NCBI GenBank assembly: GCA_934130405.1
Contig: CAKOXX010000001.1
Coordinates: 124,001-188,000 of the forward strand
Direction of reading: 5' to 3'
DNA length: 64,000 bases
Source of the DNA: an uncultured Bacilli bacterium
Lineage (GTDB): Bacteria > Bacillota_I > Bacilli_A > RF39 > UBA660
A program made the position numbers and the translations under genes. Positions 24,625-32,440 of this stretch are shown in pieces (positions within the stretch are counted from its first letter, which is position 1; each line of letters begins with the position of its first letter). The notes below the pieces were generated by a model that did no database searches, was not told the origin of the DNA, and saw only the letters and a list, made by a program, of their open reading frames with translations.

Positions 24625-26295
24625 TTAAACATAAACATATTCTACTGTTTTTTCTAACAATTCTTCGCCACTTAAAGCACAAATCATAGCCATAAATGGG
24701 TCATTTTTTCTTAATTTAGGCTCTACTTTTTCAAAATACATATTTCCATCTTTCTTTGTTTTTAAACACGTATTATTAATTGACCATCTCATAATTGCAC
24801 TATCACCTATATTTAATTTACCATTTTCAAAAAGGCTTTCTAATTTAGGAGCAACTATTGCTGCGATGGAAGCAGGATAACGTATCATTCTAATCAAGCC
24901 ATCTTTATTATCTTTTGTTTCAACCGATATACCACTAACTTCAAATGCCTTTTTAATCAACTGGTAACGATAATTATCAAGAATGATTTTTTTAATTTCA
25001 TAATCATTAAAGTATTCTAATGCCCAGTTAACTATTATTTCTTCGTTAATTGTAGGAGTATTTACTACTATAAAGTCATCAAATCCAGTTTGACCTTGAT
25101 TTCCAAAAGGAAATTTAATATCTTTGTAAAACTTATTAGAAGAGCATATAACTGTTTTTTGTCTCCAAACCAGTTCCCCTTCATCAGTTTTAGTTAAGAT
25201 ACCGACACTAGCAAAATCTCTTAATGAAGCAAAGTCAATTCCAATAATTGCAGGCTGATAGCCATCATATTCAGGTACTTTTCTTGGTATTTTCTCTTCA
25301 ACATTTTCATACGAAGCCTTAAGAATATTATCCCAAGAGGTAACTACTAAATCATCCCTTTCGGTAGGTAAATTCATTCTCTTACTGAGAAATTCACTTC
25401 TCTTAGAAGGTCTTTCTTGCTGCTCAATCCAATCAATCATAATTGCATCTGCCAATTCTGGTAAAAACGGTAAAGATGGATTAGCTTGCTCCCAAAGTTT
25501 CGGATTATCTACAGACTTTAAATCGTTCATTTTACATAAAAACGGAAAATAACGTAACTTGTTATCTCCCGTCTTTAAAACTTTATTACATACCTCTAAT
25601 AATTCATCTAATGGACCTCCACGAACATCACCATTAGAAGTAATAATAAAGATTCTTCCATGTTTAACTTTACCTAAACCACCTTGATAAACTTTAATAT
25701 TTTTATCAGTTAGATATGCGTGATATTCGTTAAAAAGAATTGCTCCATCTTTTTTTCCATCTTTAGTTGCTGCATTGGAAGTATTAAATCTAAATCTTGA
25801 TTTAGTGACCTTATTAACGAAATATTCTTTATTCCAATAAAAATATTTCTTCATCAGTTGCTCGTTATTTTTTAAAACATTGTAAGCAACATCATAACTA
25901 TCATTTGCTTGATCTTCCGAAGTAGCAACTATATCAACATTATAATTTTCAACGCCGTAGTACTGTGTAGTGAAGAAATGTAAAAGAGGAACTATAAATC
26001 CATCTTTACCATTTCCACGACCTTCTAAAACTACAAACGTTCTAAAAACCGGAATATCATTCTTATACATGAATACAAAGGCATATAGAAATTTTTGAAA
26101 CGGAAAGAGCTTGTAATACCAACGTTCAACAAATCTAAGACATTTGTAGTATGTATCTTTATCAAAAAAGATATCATCTCTTTTTAATGTAGGCTTAACT
26201 ATGTTTTCAATTAATAGTCTTCTCTCCTCATTGAAAACAAGTTTATTATTTTCATAATACTTTAGATAATCTTCAATTTCTTTACAACAGATCAT
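24625..26295 (-). CDS. Terminase large subunit
   Basis: The ATG at 26295 after GGAGATGATGAAG gives 556 aa. The packaging ATPase has Walker A in VLEGRGNGKDG (about residues 90-100) and Walker B in AILFNEYHAY. The RNase H-fold nuclease has IIGIDFASLRDFASVG as first acidic motif, and further acids are seen in ILDNYRY and in the C-terminal KNDPFMAMICA. It cuts and pumps phage DNA through the portal. It overlaps the small-subunit stop. Confidence 0.95.
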   Translation of the reverse strand: MICCKEIEDYLKYYENNKLVFNEERRLLIENIVKPTLKRDDIFFDKDTYYKCLRFVERWYYKLFPFQKFLYAFVFMYKNDIPVFRTFVVLEGRGNGKDGFIVPLLHFFTTQYYGVENYNVDIVATSEDQANDSYDVAYNVLKNNEQLMKKYFYWNKEYFVNKVTKSRFRFNTSNAATKDGKKDGAILFNEYHAYLTDKNIKVYQGGLGKVKHGRIFIITSNGDVRGGPLDELLEVCNKVLKTGDNKLRYFPFLCKMNDLKSVDNPKLWEQANPSLPFLPELADAIMIDWIEQQERPSKRSEFLSKRMNLPTERDDLVVTSWDNILKASYENVEEKIPRKVPEYDGYQPAIIGIDFASLRDFASVGILTKTDEGELVWRQKTVICSSNKFYKDIKFPFGNQGQTGFDDFIVVNTPTINEEIIVNWALEYFNDYEIKKIILDNYRYQLIKKAFEVSGISVETKDNKDGLIRMIRYPASIAAIVAPKLESLFENGKLNIGDSAIMRWSINNTCLKTKKDGNMYFEKVEPKLRKNDPFMAMICALSGEELLEKTVEYVYV

Positions 26296-26689
26296 CTTCA
26301 TCATCTCCATTAATTGAATTAGATGATGAAGTAGTTGAAGTTGGTGGCTTTGATAAAGCTTGATTAATTTCTAAATCATTGACTATCTTCAACATTATCT
26401 GTTCTACTTTAATTAAACTTGTTACAGATTCGTTAGCTTTCTCCTGTTCTTTACCATTTCCATTAGTGAACTTGTACCTTATTCCTTGATTTTGAATATC
26501 TTCCTTTAATCCTTCACGGATAGAAAGTAAGCAAAGATATTCATTAACTAAATCATCATAAAATTTACCATACTTTGCTAAATTTTCTAACTGATTAGTA
26601 ATATCTTCTTTAATTAGAGCAAAATCATTCTCAGTAAGTTTTCTAATTGTTTTAGGGTATTTCTTTAATTTTACATTATTAGTACCCAC
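26282..26689 (-). CDS. Terminase small subunit (P27 family)
   Basis: A GTG at 26689 lies 9 nt after GGAGG and gives 135 aa. Helical P27-type features are DLVNEYLCLLSIREGLKEDI, GIRYKFTNGNGKEQEKANES and SLIKVEQIMLKIVNDL. The tail is Ser/Asn then acidic. The protein recognises the packaging site. The upstream ORF extension (MRACERGRR) reads the GC-rich intergenic DNA and is not supported. Confidence 0.8.
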   Translation of the reverse strand: MGTNNVKLKKYPKTIRKLTENDFALIKEDITNQLENLAKYGKFYDDLVNEYLCLLSIREGLKEDIQNQGIRYKFTNGNGKEQEKANESVTSLIKVEQIMLKIVNDLEINQALSKPPTSTTSSSNSINGDDEDDLL

Positions 26690-26794
26690 TTTATCATACC
26701 TCCTACCCCTTTCACACGCACGCACGCGTGAGAAATATCAACAGTCAGTAACCACACACCCGCTCGCCTTTAAATCTAATTTTTTTCAGTTTTT

Positions 26795-26808
26795 GACCGG
26801 GGGGATTG
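26795..26808. other. Candidate cos/packaging site
   Basis: GACCGGGGGGATTG is a sharp GC island in AT-rich DNA between HNH and the small terminase. In HNH-encoding cos phages of Bacillota, the cos site often lies here with a similar C/G run. The neighbouring 26710-26765 is also GC-rich (CACACGCACGCACGCGTG). Confidence 0.45.
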
Positions 26809-26820
26809 AAAAAAAGAAAA

Positions 26821-27186
26821 CTACCATTTTTCTTCCGTCAAGAGCTTCTTTTTCTTTTTAAATTTGAACCTAGCACGGTCTTCCACAATCTCGTGAGCTT
26901 CGAATGACAGTGACACACCATTGTTAACATCTAAGCAAAGGTCTGGTCTCTGCTTAATCGGGATTTTATGATGAGTAGTATTAGCTCTTACAGGTTTGAT
27001 CTTATAAGGCTTGTGTACTCCATCATCCCATTTGCCAGCGAAGAATTGACACTCGTAATGGTCGCGTCCTAAAACCTTCTCTCGCCAAATATCGTAGTCG
27101 GTTGATTTGTAAAAGGCATTGGTATTACCTTTAGCAATCTCAGATGGCCAATCAAACTGTTTTCTTCTTTTTCTTCTTTGTTTCAT
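26821..27186 (-). CDS. HNH endonuclease
   Basis: This 121-aa protein has an HNH nuclease core with THHKIPIKQRPDL (first histidines), CLDVNNGVSL (asparagine) and FEAHEIVEDR (last histidine). In cos phages this nuclease works with the terminase and portal to make the specific packaging cut. It is the first gene of the late block and its ribosome site (GGTG) comes directly after a terminator. Confidence 0.9.
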   Translation of the reverse strand: MKQRRKRRKQFDWPSEIAKGNTNAFYKSTDYDIWREKVLGRDHYECQFFAGKWDDGVHKPYKIKPVRANTTHHKIPIKQRPDLCLDVNNGVSLSFEAHEIVEDRARFKFKKKKKLLTEEKW

Positions 27187-27194
27187 TTTTCACC

Positions 27195-27224
27195 AAAAAA
27201 AGAGAGATAACATTGTTTTCTCTC
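27195..27224 (-). terminator. Strong terminator at the early/late boundary
   Basis: On the minus strand GAGAGA-A-AAC-AAT-GTT-A-TCTCTC is followed directly by seven Ts, then GGTGAAAAATG, the HNH start. Late genes therefore lie behind a terminator unless a promoter sits within about 10 nt or readthrough is regulated. 27225-27321 has no gene and no clear -10/-35 pair; a lone TTGACA lies near 27310-27316 on the minus strand. Confidence 0.8.
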
Positions 27225-27321
27225 AACGTGAACTTTAATCATAATAAATTCACTATACACATCTTAACATATAAATATTTAATTGAAAATAGTGGTCATT
27301 TTCAGCCATTCTTCATTTTTG

Positions 27322-27861
27322 TCAATACCCTAACAGCTGATAAAGATAATCATTTGGAAATATATATTTTTGTAATTCTTTAATTAATCTATATTTATTG
27401 CTAGCTATTGTAGTAGAAGCAATAGACTTCGTAGAACTAGACTTCTTATCAAATATTTCAGCTATTTGTTCATGCGTCTTGCCTTCAAAGTAATATAAAG
27501 TGATGATAGATATATATGGATCATTTTTAAATCTATCAAGTACTCTATCTATAAACTTAATCACTACTTCTGTCTTATAAATATCCTTAGTTAAAGATTT
27601 AACTGTTTGTTCTAACAAATCCTCTGGTTCTTGCTTTGGACCGTTAGACTTTGAAAATGCAGTTATAGATTTTGATTTATTAGGTAATCCAAATTCTTTA
27701 TATTCCTTTATTTGCTCTTTACGATCTTTAATTGACTCTTTTAATTTCGGGTAATCATATAATATTCTCTCAGTATTTTTATACGTTGAGCAATTCTTTT
27801 TAATTATAGCTCTCTTTTCTAGTTCATCTATCACTACACTTACTATTTCTCTATTATTCAT
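27322..27861 (-). CDS. ArpU-type late transcription regulator
   Basis: This is a 179-aa protein. The C-terminal half is a sigma-region-4-like helix-turn-helix (YISIITLYYFEGKTHEQIAE ... TTIASNKYRLIKELQKYIF). The N-terminal half is a charged helical domain. The ArpU/RinA-like group activates phage late operons and is usually coded just upstream of HNH and terminase, exactly this place. The target is likely the region around 27195-27321. Confidence 0.82.
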   Translation of the reverse strand: MNNREIVSVVIDELEKRAIIKKNCSTYKNTERILYDYPKLKESIKDRKEQIKEYKEFGLPNKSKSITAFSKSNGPKQEPEDLLEQTVKSLTKDIYKTEVVIKFIDRVLDRFKNDPYISIITLYYFEGKTHEQIAEIFDKKSSSTKSIASTTIASNKYRLIKELQKYIFPNDYLYQLLGY

Positions 27862-27885
27862 ATTTTATTCCTTTCCTTTTTATTC

Positions 27886-28068
27886 TCAATTACCTAAATA
27901 GAATTCTCTACATTCTTTATTTTTGAAAGCCTCACTCGGTGACATAGTCTTACAACTATTAATCTTGTAAGTTCCCCAAGCATATCCAACTCCAATTCCC
28001 ATTGTAAACATACCCACTAGTCCTAATATATTTGCTAATATATAAAGTAAAAAATCATAACTTTTCAT
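27886..28068 (-). CDS. Small single-helix membrane protein
   Basis: A start at 28068 after AGGATGG gives 60 aa: MKSYDFLLYILANILGLVGM, a hydrophobic helix continuing through MGIGVGYAWG, and a tail with two cysteines. No family is recognised. It is an early-region accessory gene. Confidence 0.6.
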   Translation of the reverse strand: MKSYDFLLYILANILGLVGMFTMGIGVGYAWGTYKINSCKTMSPSEAFKNKECREFYLGN

Positions 28069-28118
28069 AATTACCATCCTATCTTATATTCTTTTTTTAA
28101 TGTTTTTGTAGTTATTAT

Positions 28119-28289
28119 TTAAAAATTATCATTAAATATCTGATAAATAATTATAAATAACAAAAGAGAAATAGATATCAATAACGGTGTAATATTACCA
28201 ACAGCAAGAAAATAAATAAATGAAATAACAAAATACACGCAGATTATTGATACTATACACGAGATTATAAAATTTAATATTCTATTCAC
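28119..28289 (-). CDS. Small two-helix membrane protein (56 aa)
   Basis: A GTG start follows GGTGG by about 7 nt. The 56-aa product is almost wholly hydrophobic, with helices around residues 5-29 and 33-50 and an NDNF end. It fills the gap between the neighbouring small genes in the same direction. No family is recognised. Confidence 0.55.
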   Translation of the reverse strand: MNRILNFIISCIVSIICVYFVISFIYFLAVGNITPLLISISLLLFIIIYQIFNDNF

Positions 28290-28304
28290 ATCTAACCACC
28301 AACA

Positions 28305-28607
28305 TTATACTCCCTTTAATATTTTCAAAACTTGTATGTAGTTATCAGAAGCGATAATATTATTAGTTTTCTTATATGTCTCAGATGAAATAAAATTTTC
28401 CATAAGCTCGATTACATTGTTGATTGTTTCTTTTTGCTTTTTAGACATATATTCTAAATAATCTATATAATCAAATATTTCTTTAGCTTCGCTAACTTCT
28501 AATGGATATTCATTATGTATTTTATCGCCTTGATGGTATAATACTTCGTATGCTGTTGGATTCTCTATAAAAAAATTTATTTCTGGAAATTTATCACTTA
28601 TTTTCAT
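28305..28607 (-). CDS. Early-region helical protein (100 aa)
   Basis: The ATG at 28607 after AAGAAGG gives 100 aa starting MKISDKFPEINFFIENPTAY. Helix-rich, soluble and without a recognised domain. The longer frame upstream has no start signal. Confidence 0.6.
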   Translation of the reverse strand: MKISDKFPEINFFIENPTAYEVLYHQGDKIHNEYPLEVSEAKEIFDYIDYLEYMSKKQKETINNVIELMENFISSETYKKTNNIIASDNYIQVLKILKGV

Positions 28608-28629
28608 ATTCTTACCTTCTTTCTTTTTT

Positions 28630-28923
28630 TTAATCAGAATAATATTCGCATATAAATCTTGTATCACAATTTGTACAAGTAGCTTCTATCCTTTCATCAG
28701 TTTCTATATCATCCAATTCAACAATTGCATTACAAACTGGGCAATTAACTTCAGCATTTACAAAAGTGATTTGATTTATATTTGTTTCTTCGATTTCTAC
28801 GAACGGAACAAAGTCTGGGCATTTCTTCAATGGTGCAGTTATACCTCTAATAGAGCAATTGATTTTTCCATCAAATAACTGACTATCAGCATAAGTACAT
28901 TTGCCTAATTCACATTTACACAT
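28630..28923 (-). CDS. Cysteine-rich zinc-binding early protein
   Basis: This 97-aa protein has an N-terminal cysteine cluster (MCKCELGKC, C23 in INCSIR, KKCPDF). It also has a C-terminal zinc ribbon (VNCPVCN ... ATCTNCDTRF). This would give two metal sites. The function is unknown; similar small zinc proteins occur among phage early genes. Confidence 0.65.
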   Translation of the reverse strand: MCKCELGKCTYADSQLFDGKINCSIRGITAPLKKCPDFVPFVEIEETNINQITFVNAEVNCPVCNAIVELDDIETDERIEATCTNCDTRFICEYYSD

Positions 28924-28924
28924 A

Positions 28925-29218
28925 TTAACCTTCCTCTAACTTTCCAAACTCTTTTTGATATAAATCTACTTCATTTAATCTTTTTAGCAACTCTTTCACT
29001 TCTTCTTTAGATAGAATAACTAATTCATTAATATCTTTATAAAAGAATGACAAAGAATTACTTGTGTATCTTAAATATGTCCCTTTCTTTGTCTTAAAAA
29101 ATTCCGTTTTGTATTTAATAAACTCAAAATTATTAGTATTTAGAATTTCACGTTTGTATGTAAGTAGCAATTCGCAGTTATCTGTATCATAAATTTTGTC
29201 ATTTATAATTGCTTTCAC
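28925..29218 (-). CDS. Early-region protein (97 aa)
   Basis: This 97-aa protein is beta-rich at the start (MKAIINDKIYDTDNCELLLT, KKGTYLRYTSNSLSFFYKD) and ends in a helix (SKEEVKELLKRL). No domain is recognised. It overlaps the gene upstream by 20 nt. Confidence 0.6.
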   Translation of the reverse strand: MKAIINDKIYDTDNCELLLTYKREILNTNNFEFIKYKTEFFKTKKGTYLRYTSNSLSFFYKDINELVILSKEEVKELLKRLNEVDLYQKEFGKLEEG

Positions 29219-29393
29219 TTCTAACCTCCATATATTTTTTTAGTTTAGGATCAAGATTAATCAATGTATTTAAAGTGTTTTCAAATCTTTCACGGTCAAC
29301 TATATTTTGATTTTTTAACTTAATTAAGTTAACCGTTGCCATAATGGAATACACAAGTAATATATCTATAATCAATAGCATTATTAACCACAT
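29199..29393 (-). CDS. Small membrane-anchored protein (64 aa)
   Basis: This 64-aa protein has an N-terminal membrane helix (MWLIMLLIIDILLVYSIMAT) and a charged C-terminal helix. Such phage proteins are often linked to host takeover or exclusion, but nothing specific is seen here. 29394-29570 upstream is noncoding on this strand and holds a rightward promoter. Confidence 0.55.
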   Translation of the reverse strand: MWLIMLLIIDILLVYSIMATVNLIKLKNQNIVDRERFENTLNTLINLDPKLKKYMEVRSESNYK

Positions 29394-29570
29394 ATTCTCC
29401 TCCTATATCGAATGCAATAGAACCTGATATTATATTGCACCAAGTTTTTTTAATTTTGCCCTTATTTTATAAGGCTTTAAGCTGTACTTTCTTATTAAAA
29501 TAGTTTTTCAATTTTTTTAATCATTTTTCTATGCTATAATCTGGGTAAAGAAAGGAATGAATCAAAATAA

Positions 29571-29717
29571 ATGAATGATAAAAATGACAAGGATATAGAT
29601 GAACTAATAACTAAAATTTCAAACCTCTTACGTTCTTCTAATTATCCAAATAGAGTCTTTATCAACGAAAGCATAATAAGACAGTACATAGAGGAATTTT
29701 TAAATAAGATTAAATAA
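29571..29717 (+). CDS. 48-aa counter-oriented early-region protein
   Basis: An ATG at 29571 codes 48 aa, MNDKNDKDIDELITKISNLL onward, an acidic then basic helical peptide. TATAAT lies at 29535-29540 and AAAGGA at 29550-29555. The ribosome-site spacing is long, and a 5-codon ORF starts at 29556 closer to it. It is the only + strand gene in the early block and its end overlaps the convergent gene at 29710. It may be a regulator or antisense-linked gene. No family is recognised. Confidence 0.45.
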   Translation: MNDKNDKDIDELITKISNLLRSSNYPNRVFINESIIRQYIEEFLNKIK

Positions 29718-29973
29718 TTCCTTTTTTTATTAATTCTAAATGTTCTTTCCTATATTCATTAAGTTCTGATATTAATTGATCATAATATGAATTAACAAAA
29801 TCAACATCATCACTAAGTTTTTTAACAAAGAATTTTGTATTATATTCTATTGCTTCAATTTGATTATTTTCATTAGCATATAAAGTAATATTCATTTCTC
29901 TATTATTATTTTTTATATAAGTGATTCCAGTGTTATATTTAATAAAACCTTCTTTTTCTAAGATATCTTCCAT
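29710..29973 (-). CDS. Early-region protein (87 aa)
   Basis: This 87-aa protein is of alternating strands and a C-terminal helix (YDQLISELNEYRKEHLELI). No domain is recognised. It overlaps the next gene upstream by 16 nt, so it is part of the leftward early operon. Confidence 0.6.
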   Translation of the reverse strand: MEDILEKEGFIKYNTGITYIKNNNREMNITLYANENNQIEAIEYNTKFFVKKLSDDVDFVNSYYDQLISELNEYRKEHLELIKKGII

Positions 29974-30173
29974 CTATTTTCCCCTCCTTTTTTTGCAAAT
30001 TCTTTCAACGTAATCCATTGTGATAAAAATTTAAATCCTTCTTTTTCAAGTTCGTCTACCCAACGTCCGTCACATAAATCAACCCATTTTTTATTCTCTT
30101 GATATGATTTAATACCTCTATCCTTGATATATTGATTTTTATCAAAAACTTTCTCTAGCTTATTCATCTTCAC
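29958..30173 (-). CDS. Early-region protein (71 aa)
   Basis: A 71-aa, charged protein with several tryptophans (NKKWVDLCDGRWVDEL, QWITLKEFAKKGG). No recognised domain; it overlaps both neighbours and so is translationally coupled. Confidence 0.6.
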   Translation of the reverse strand: MKMNKLEKVFDKNQYIKDRGIKSYQENKKWVDLCDGRWVDELEKEGFKFLSQWITLKEFAKKGGENRWKIS

Positions 30174-30480
30174 TTACCAATTCCGCTAATTCTGTTAGAT
30201 CAACAATACCTTTGAACATTTGCTCTATTCTTTGTAACTTTAACTCTCTTTTAATTAAGAACTCAATTTGTTCTTCTGTTAAACTATCGTTTCTAGAACT
30301 AAATGCATGTTTAGGTGTAGTTTTTTCTCTATTCGGAATCTGCTTATCATATGAAATATCTTCTTCAATCGTTAATTTATAATTATCAGTAATTTCTTTT
30401 AATATTAAATCTGTAAACTCCTTTTTTTGACTTTTTCTCATAGTTTTAAAACTTTCTATTAAAATATTTTTTTCTATCAT
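30160..30480 (-). CDS. Early-region protein (106 aa)
   Basis: This 106-aa helical protein has a basic middle and an acidic end (LIKRELKLQRIEQMF ... LAELVSEDE). No domain is recognised. Its start lies just after the recombinase stop. Confidence 0.6.
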   Translation of the reverse strand: MIEKNILIESFKTMRKSQKKEFTDLILKEITDNYKLTIEEDISYDKQIPNREKTTPKHAFSSRNDSLTEEQIEFLIKRELKLQRIEQMFKGIVDLTELAELVSEDE

Positions 30481-30488
30481 TTTTCCTC

Positions 30489-31316
30489 CTAAAATTTTAC
30501 GTTTCTAAGTTTTAACTCTTTTTCGTTATTTGTTAATTTAGTATAAATTCTAGCTGTCTCAATGGAACTGTGTCCAAGTATATCTGCTAGACCTGCTATA
30601 TCACTAGGATAAGTCTCTAAATAGCATCTTGCAAAATAATGTCTAAACGCATGTGGATGTACATGTTCCTTATTAACTCGTGCCATACCAGCTAATTTTT
30701 TAAGTCTACGATAAATCGTTGAATGTGCATAAGATTTTTTAGTATCAGGATTAAATATTATTAGTCCTGATTTAATCTTATGATCTCTACAATATTTTCT
30801 TAGTAGTCTTAATAAATCTAACTTAACTGATATTTCTCTTTCTTTGCCTTTATTTCTAATAGACATAGTCTTATCCATTGCCTCAACTTTAAAGAATGAT
30901 AATTCTGATATACGAATGCCTGTCTCACCCAGAATTCTTAGAATTAAATAATTATCTTCTTGCCCACATTTCTTAGCCATTCTAAGTAGCCGATGATAGT
31001 CTGATTTACTCAAAGAATATTCAAGTGAAAATCTTTTTTGTTGTTTAATTATCTTCACACACAAGTCTTTTCTATCAATAAACTTAAAGAACTTATTTAG
31101 TACTATTAAATAACCATTAGTAGTATTAGCTAAGAACTCATCTACGGTATCTAATTTATTCTTAAATTCTTTAACAGTTTTTTTATTTAATTCTTTGTCT
31201 TTTGTATATTCTATAAAAGAATTTATATTAGCTTTATATTTCTTGATGGTAGCTTCTGATTTTTCTTCATCTTCCATCTTTTCAATAAATTCTTCTAATT
31301 TTTCTTCTAAATCCAT
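30489..31316 (-). CDS. Second tyrosine recombinase (XerC/D-like)
   Basis: The ATG at 31316 after GGTG gives 275 aa. The N-terminal SAM-like core-binding domain covers about 1-100. The catalytic domain shows R in GETGIRISELSF, a lysine-bearing beta hairpin (SIRNKGKEREISV), HAFRHYFA, LGHSSIETARIY and the nucleophile tyrosine. It is separate from the integrase at 36481 and lies among early genes. Possible roles are dimer resolution, switching or a nested element. It lacks the integrase's N-terminal arm-binding domain. Confidence 0.88.
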   Translation of the reverse strand: MDLEEKLEEFIEKMEDEEKSEATIKKYKANINSFIEYTKDKELNKKTVKEFKNKLDTVDEFLANTTNGYLIVLNKFFKFIDRKDLCVKIIKQQKRFSLEYSLSKSDYHRLLRMAKKCGQEDNYLILRILGETGIRISELSFFKVEAMDKTMSIRNKGKEREISVKLDLLRLLRKYCRDHKIKSGLIIFNPDTKKSYAHSTIYRRLKKLAGMARVNKEHVHPHAFRHYFARCYLETYPSDIAGLADILGHSSIETARIYTKLTNNEKELKLRNVKF

Positions 31317-31354
31317 CAATTCACCAACTCCCATTAGATTTTGAAATCAAACTC

Positions 31355-31437
31355 AGCAAGTGCAAACTCATTTCAATTTTTTACCGAAGGAGGCGATGAA
31401 AGAATGAAGTTAGATTAAAATACAATAAGTACTTGCT
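31355..31437. other. Noncoding block with orphan ribosome site and inverted repeat
   Basis: On the + strand GAAGGAGG is followed by ATG AAA GAA TGA and, in another frame, ATG AAG TTA GAT TAA. This is an excellent initiation site with no gene behind it. AGCAAGT (31355-31361) and ACTTGCT (31431-31437) flank it as inverted repeats. It may be a remnant, a leader or a recombinase site. Confidence 0.4.
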
Positions 31438-31449
31438 TTTTAAATAAAA

Positions 31450-31698
31450 CTACTTATTATAAGAATTAATTATTTCTGTTTCTATTTCTTTTCTTAGATT
31501 TCCGACAATCGGATGCACTATATCATAGTATTTATCATTGGACCCCTTGTAGTTTGGAAAAGCTATAAATAAACCATTATTACCTTGAATTAACTTTAAA
31601 TTGTGAATTGCTAAGCTATCATCTAAAATAATCGTAGCAAAAGCCTTTAGATTCTCTTGATTATCAATCTTCTTCAAATTTACATTAGTTACTTTCAT
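31450..31698 (-). CDS. spoVG: SpoVG-family protein
   Basis: This 82-aa protein follows SpoVG almost throughout: MKVTNVNLKKID start, AFATIILDDSLAIHNLKLI, the invariant QGNNGLFIAFP, and YYDIVHPI. Host SpoVG is a small nucleic-acid-binding regulator affecting septation and capsule. Phage copies sit in the replication region next to helicase genes and probably bind single-stranded nucleic acid. It overlaps the coiled-coil gene upstream by 14 nt. Confidence 0.88.
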   Translation of the reverse strand: MKVTNVNLKKIDNQENLKAFATIILDDSLAIHNLKLIQGNNGLFIAFPNYKGSNDKYYDIVHPIVGNLRKEIETEIINSYNK

Positions 31699-32224
31699 TT
31701 TTTATTTCTTCCCTTCTTAAATAATTCTTTACATTTTTTGAACTTGATAAAACTTTAACCTTTTCATTTAATTTTACTAAGGAAGCTTGAAGTACTTCTT
31801 TTTCTTCCTTGCTTTTTTTCAATTGCTTACGCAAGTTAATTACTTCTTCAGCAAGAATAGTATTGTCATCATTTCTTTGATTAAAATCAGAAGTTAACTT
31901 TGATATATTCTCATTTAGATTAGATATCTCACTAGATAATACTTGATTATCTTCTTTTAATTTATTATTGTACTTTGTAAGTCCTCCTAAACGAGCAGAC
32001 CACTGCTTAACTGATTTTTCTTTATCTTCTATTAGTACTTCTAAATTTTTATTCTTTAAAATCAAAGTATTATTTGATGCTACCAAATCTTCGTTGGATA
32101 ATTTTAATTCTTCATTTTTTTTGCAAGCATGAATTAGTCTTTTCCTTAAATCAAACTCTCTTCTTTCACTCTCATTTCTTTCTCTTTGTAAATCCTCATA
32201 TTCTTTATTTCTTAAAATTTTCAT
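31685..32224 (-). CDS. Coiled-coil protein (179 aa)
   Basis: This 179-aa protein is nearly all coiled coil with heptads from about 5 to 160 (YEDLQRERNESERREFDLRK ... LKKSKEEKEVLQASLVKL). It has no membrane helix. It lies between SpoVG and the replication genes; a structural or scaffold role in replication is possible but unproven. Confidence 0.6.
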   Translation of the reverse strand: MKILRNKEYEDLQRERNESERREFDLRKRLIHACKKNEELKLSNEDLVASNNTLILKNKNLEVLIEDKEKSVKQWSARLGGLTKYNNKLKEDNQVLSSEISNLNENISKLTSDFNQRNDDNTILAEEVINLRKQLKKSKEEKEVLQASLVKLNEKVKVLSSSKNVKNYLRREEIKNESN

Positions 32225-32439
32225 ATTATTTCTATTTCCTCCTCTTTATTCTCTTCTTTTTGTATTAATGAGCTAATTACCATAAGCAACCATTTTTTTT
32301 CATTCTCTAGCCTTGCGTTTTCAACAGTTAAGTTCCTATTTTGATTAATTAATTCTTGCTTATCTTTCATAACACTAGTCATAAACTTATCAAATGGTAT
32401 CTGTAAATAATGTTCTGCAACATATACATGATCATCCAT
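32221..32439 (-). CDS. Small helical protein (72 aa)
   Basis: The ATG at 32439 after GGAGGAATAG gives 72 aa starting MDDHVYVAEHYLQIPFDKFM with a coiled-coil middle. The longer frame upstream overlaps the helicase and has no ribosome site. Function unknown. Confidence 0.6.
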   Translation of the reverse strand: MDDHVYVAEHYLQIPFDKFMTSVMKDKQELINQNRNLTVENARLENEKKWLLMVISSLIQKEENKEEEIEII

Positions 32440-32440
32440 A

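Noticed and set aside
27144..27383. 79-aa + strand ORF
   Set aside because: Covers the HNH start, the terminator and the ArpU end in antisense, with a poly-F stretch and no start signal.
30489..31316. Second recombinase as boundary of a separate nested element
   Set aside because: No att-like repeats flank it, and genes on both sides are compatible with one early operon; kept as part of the phage.
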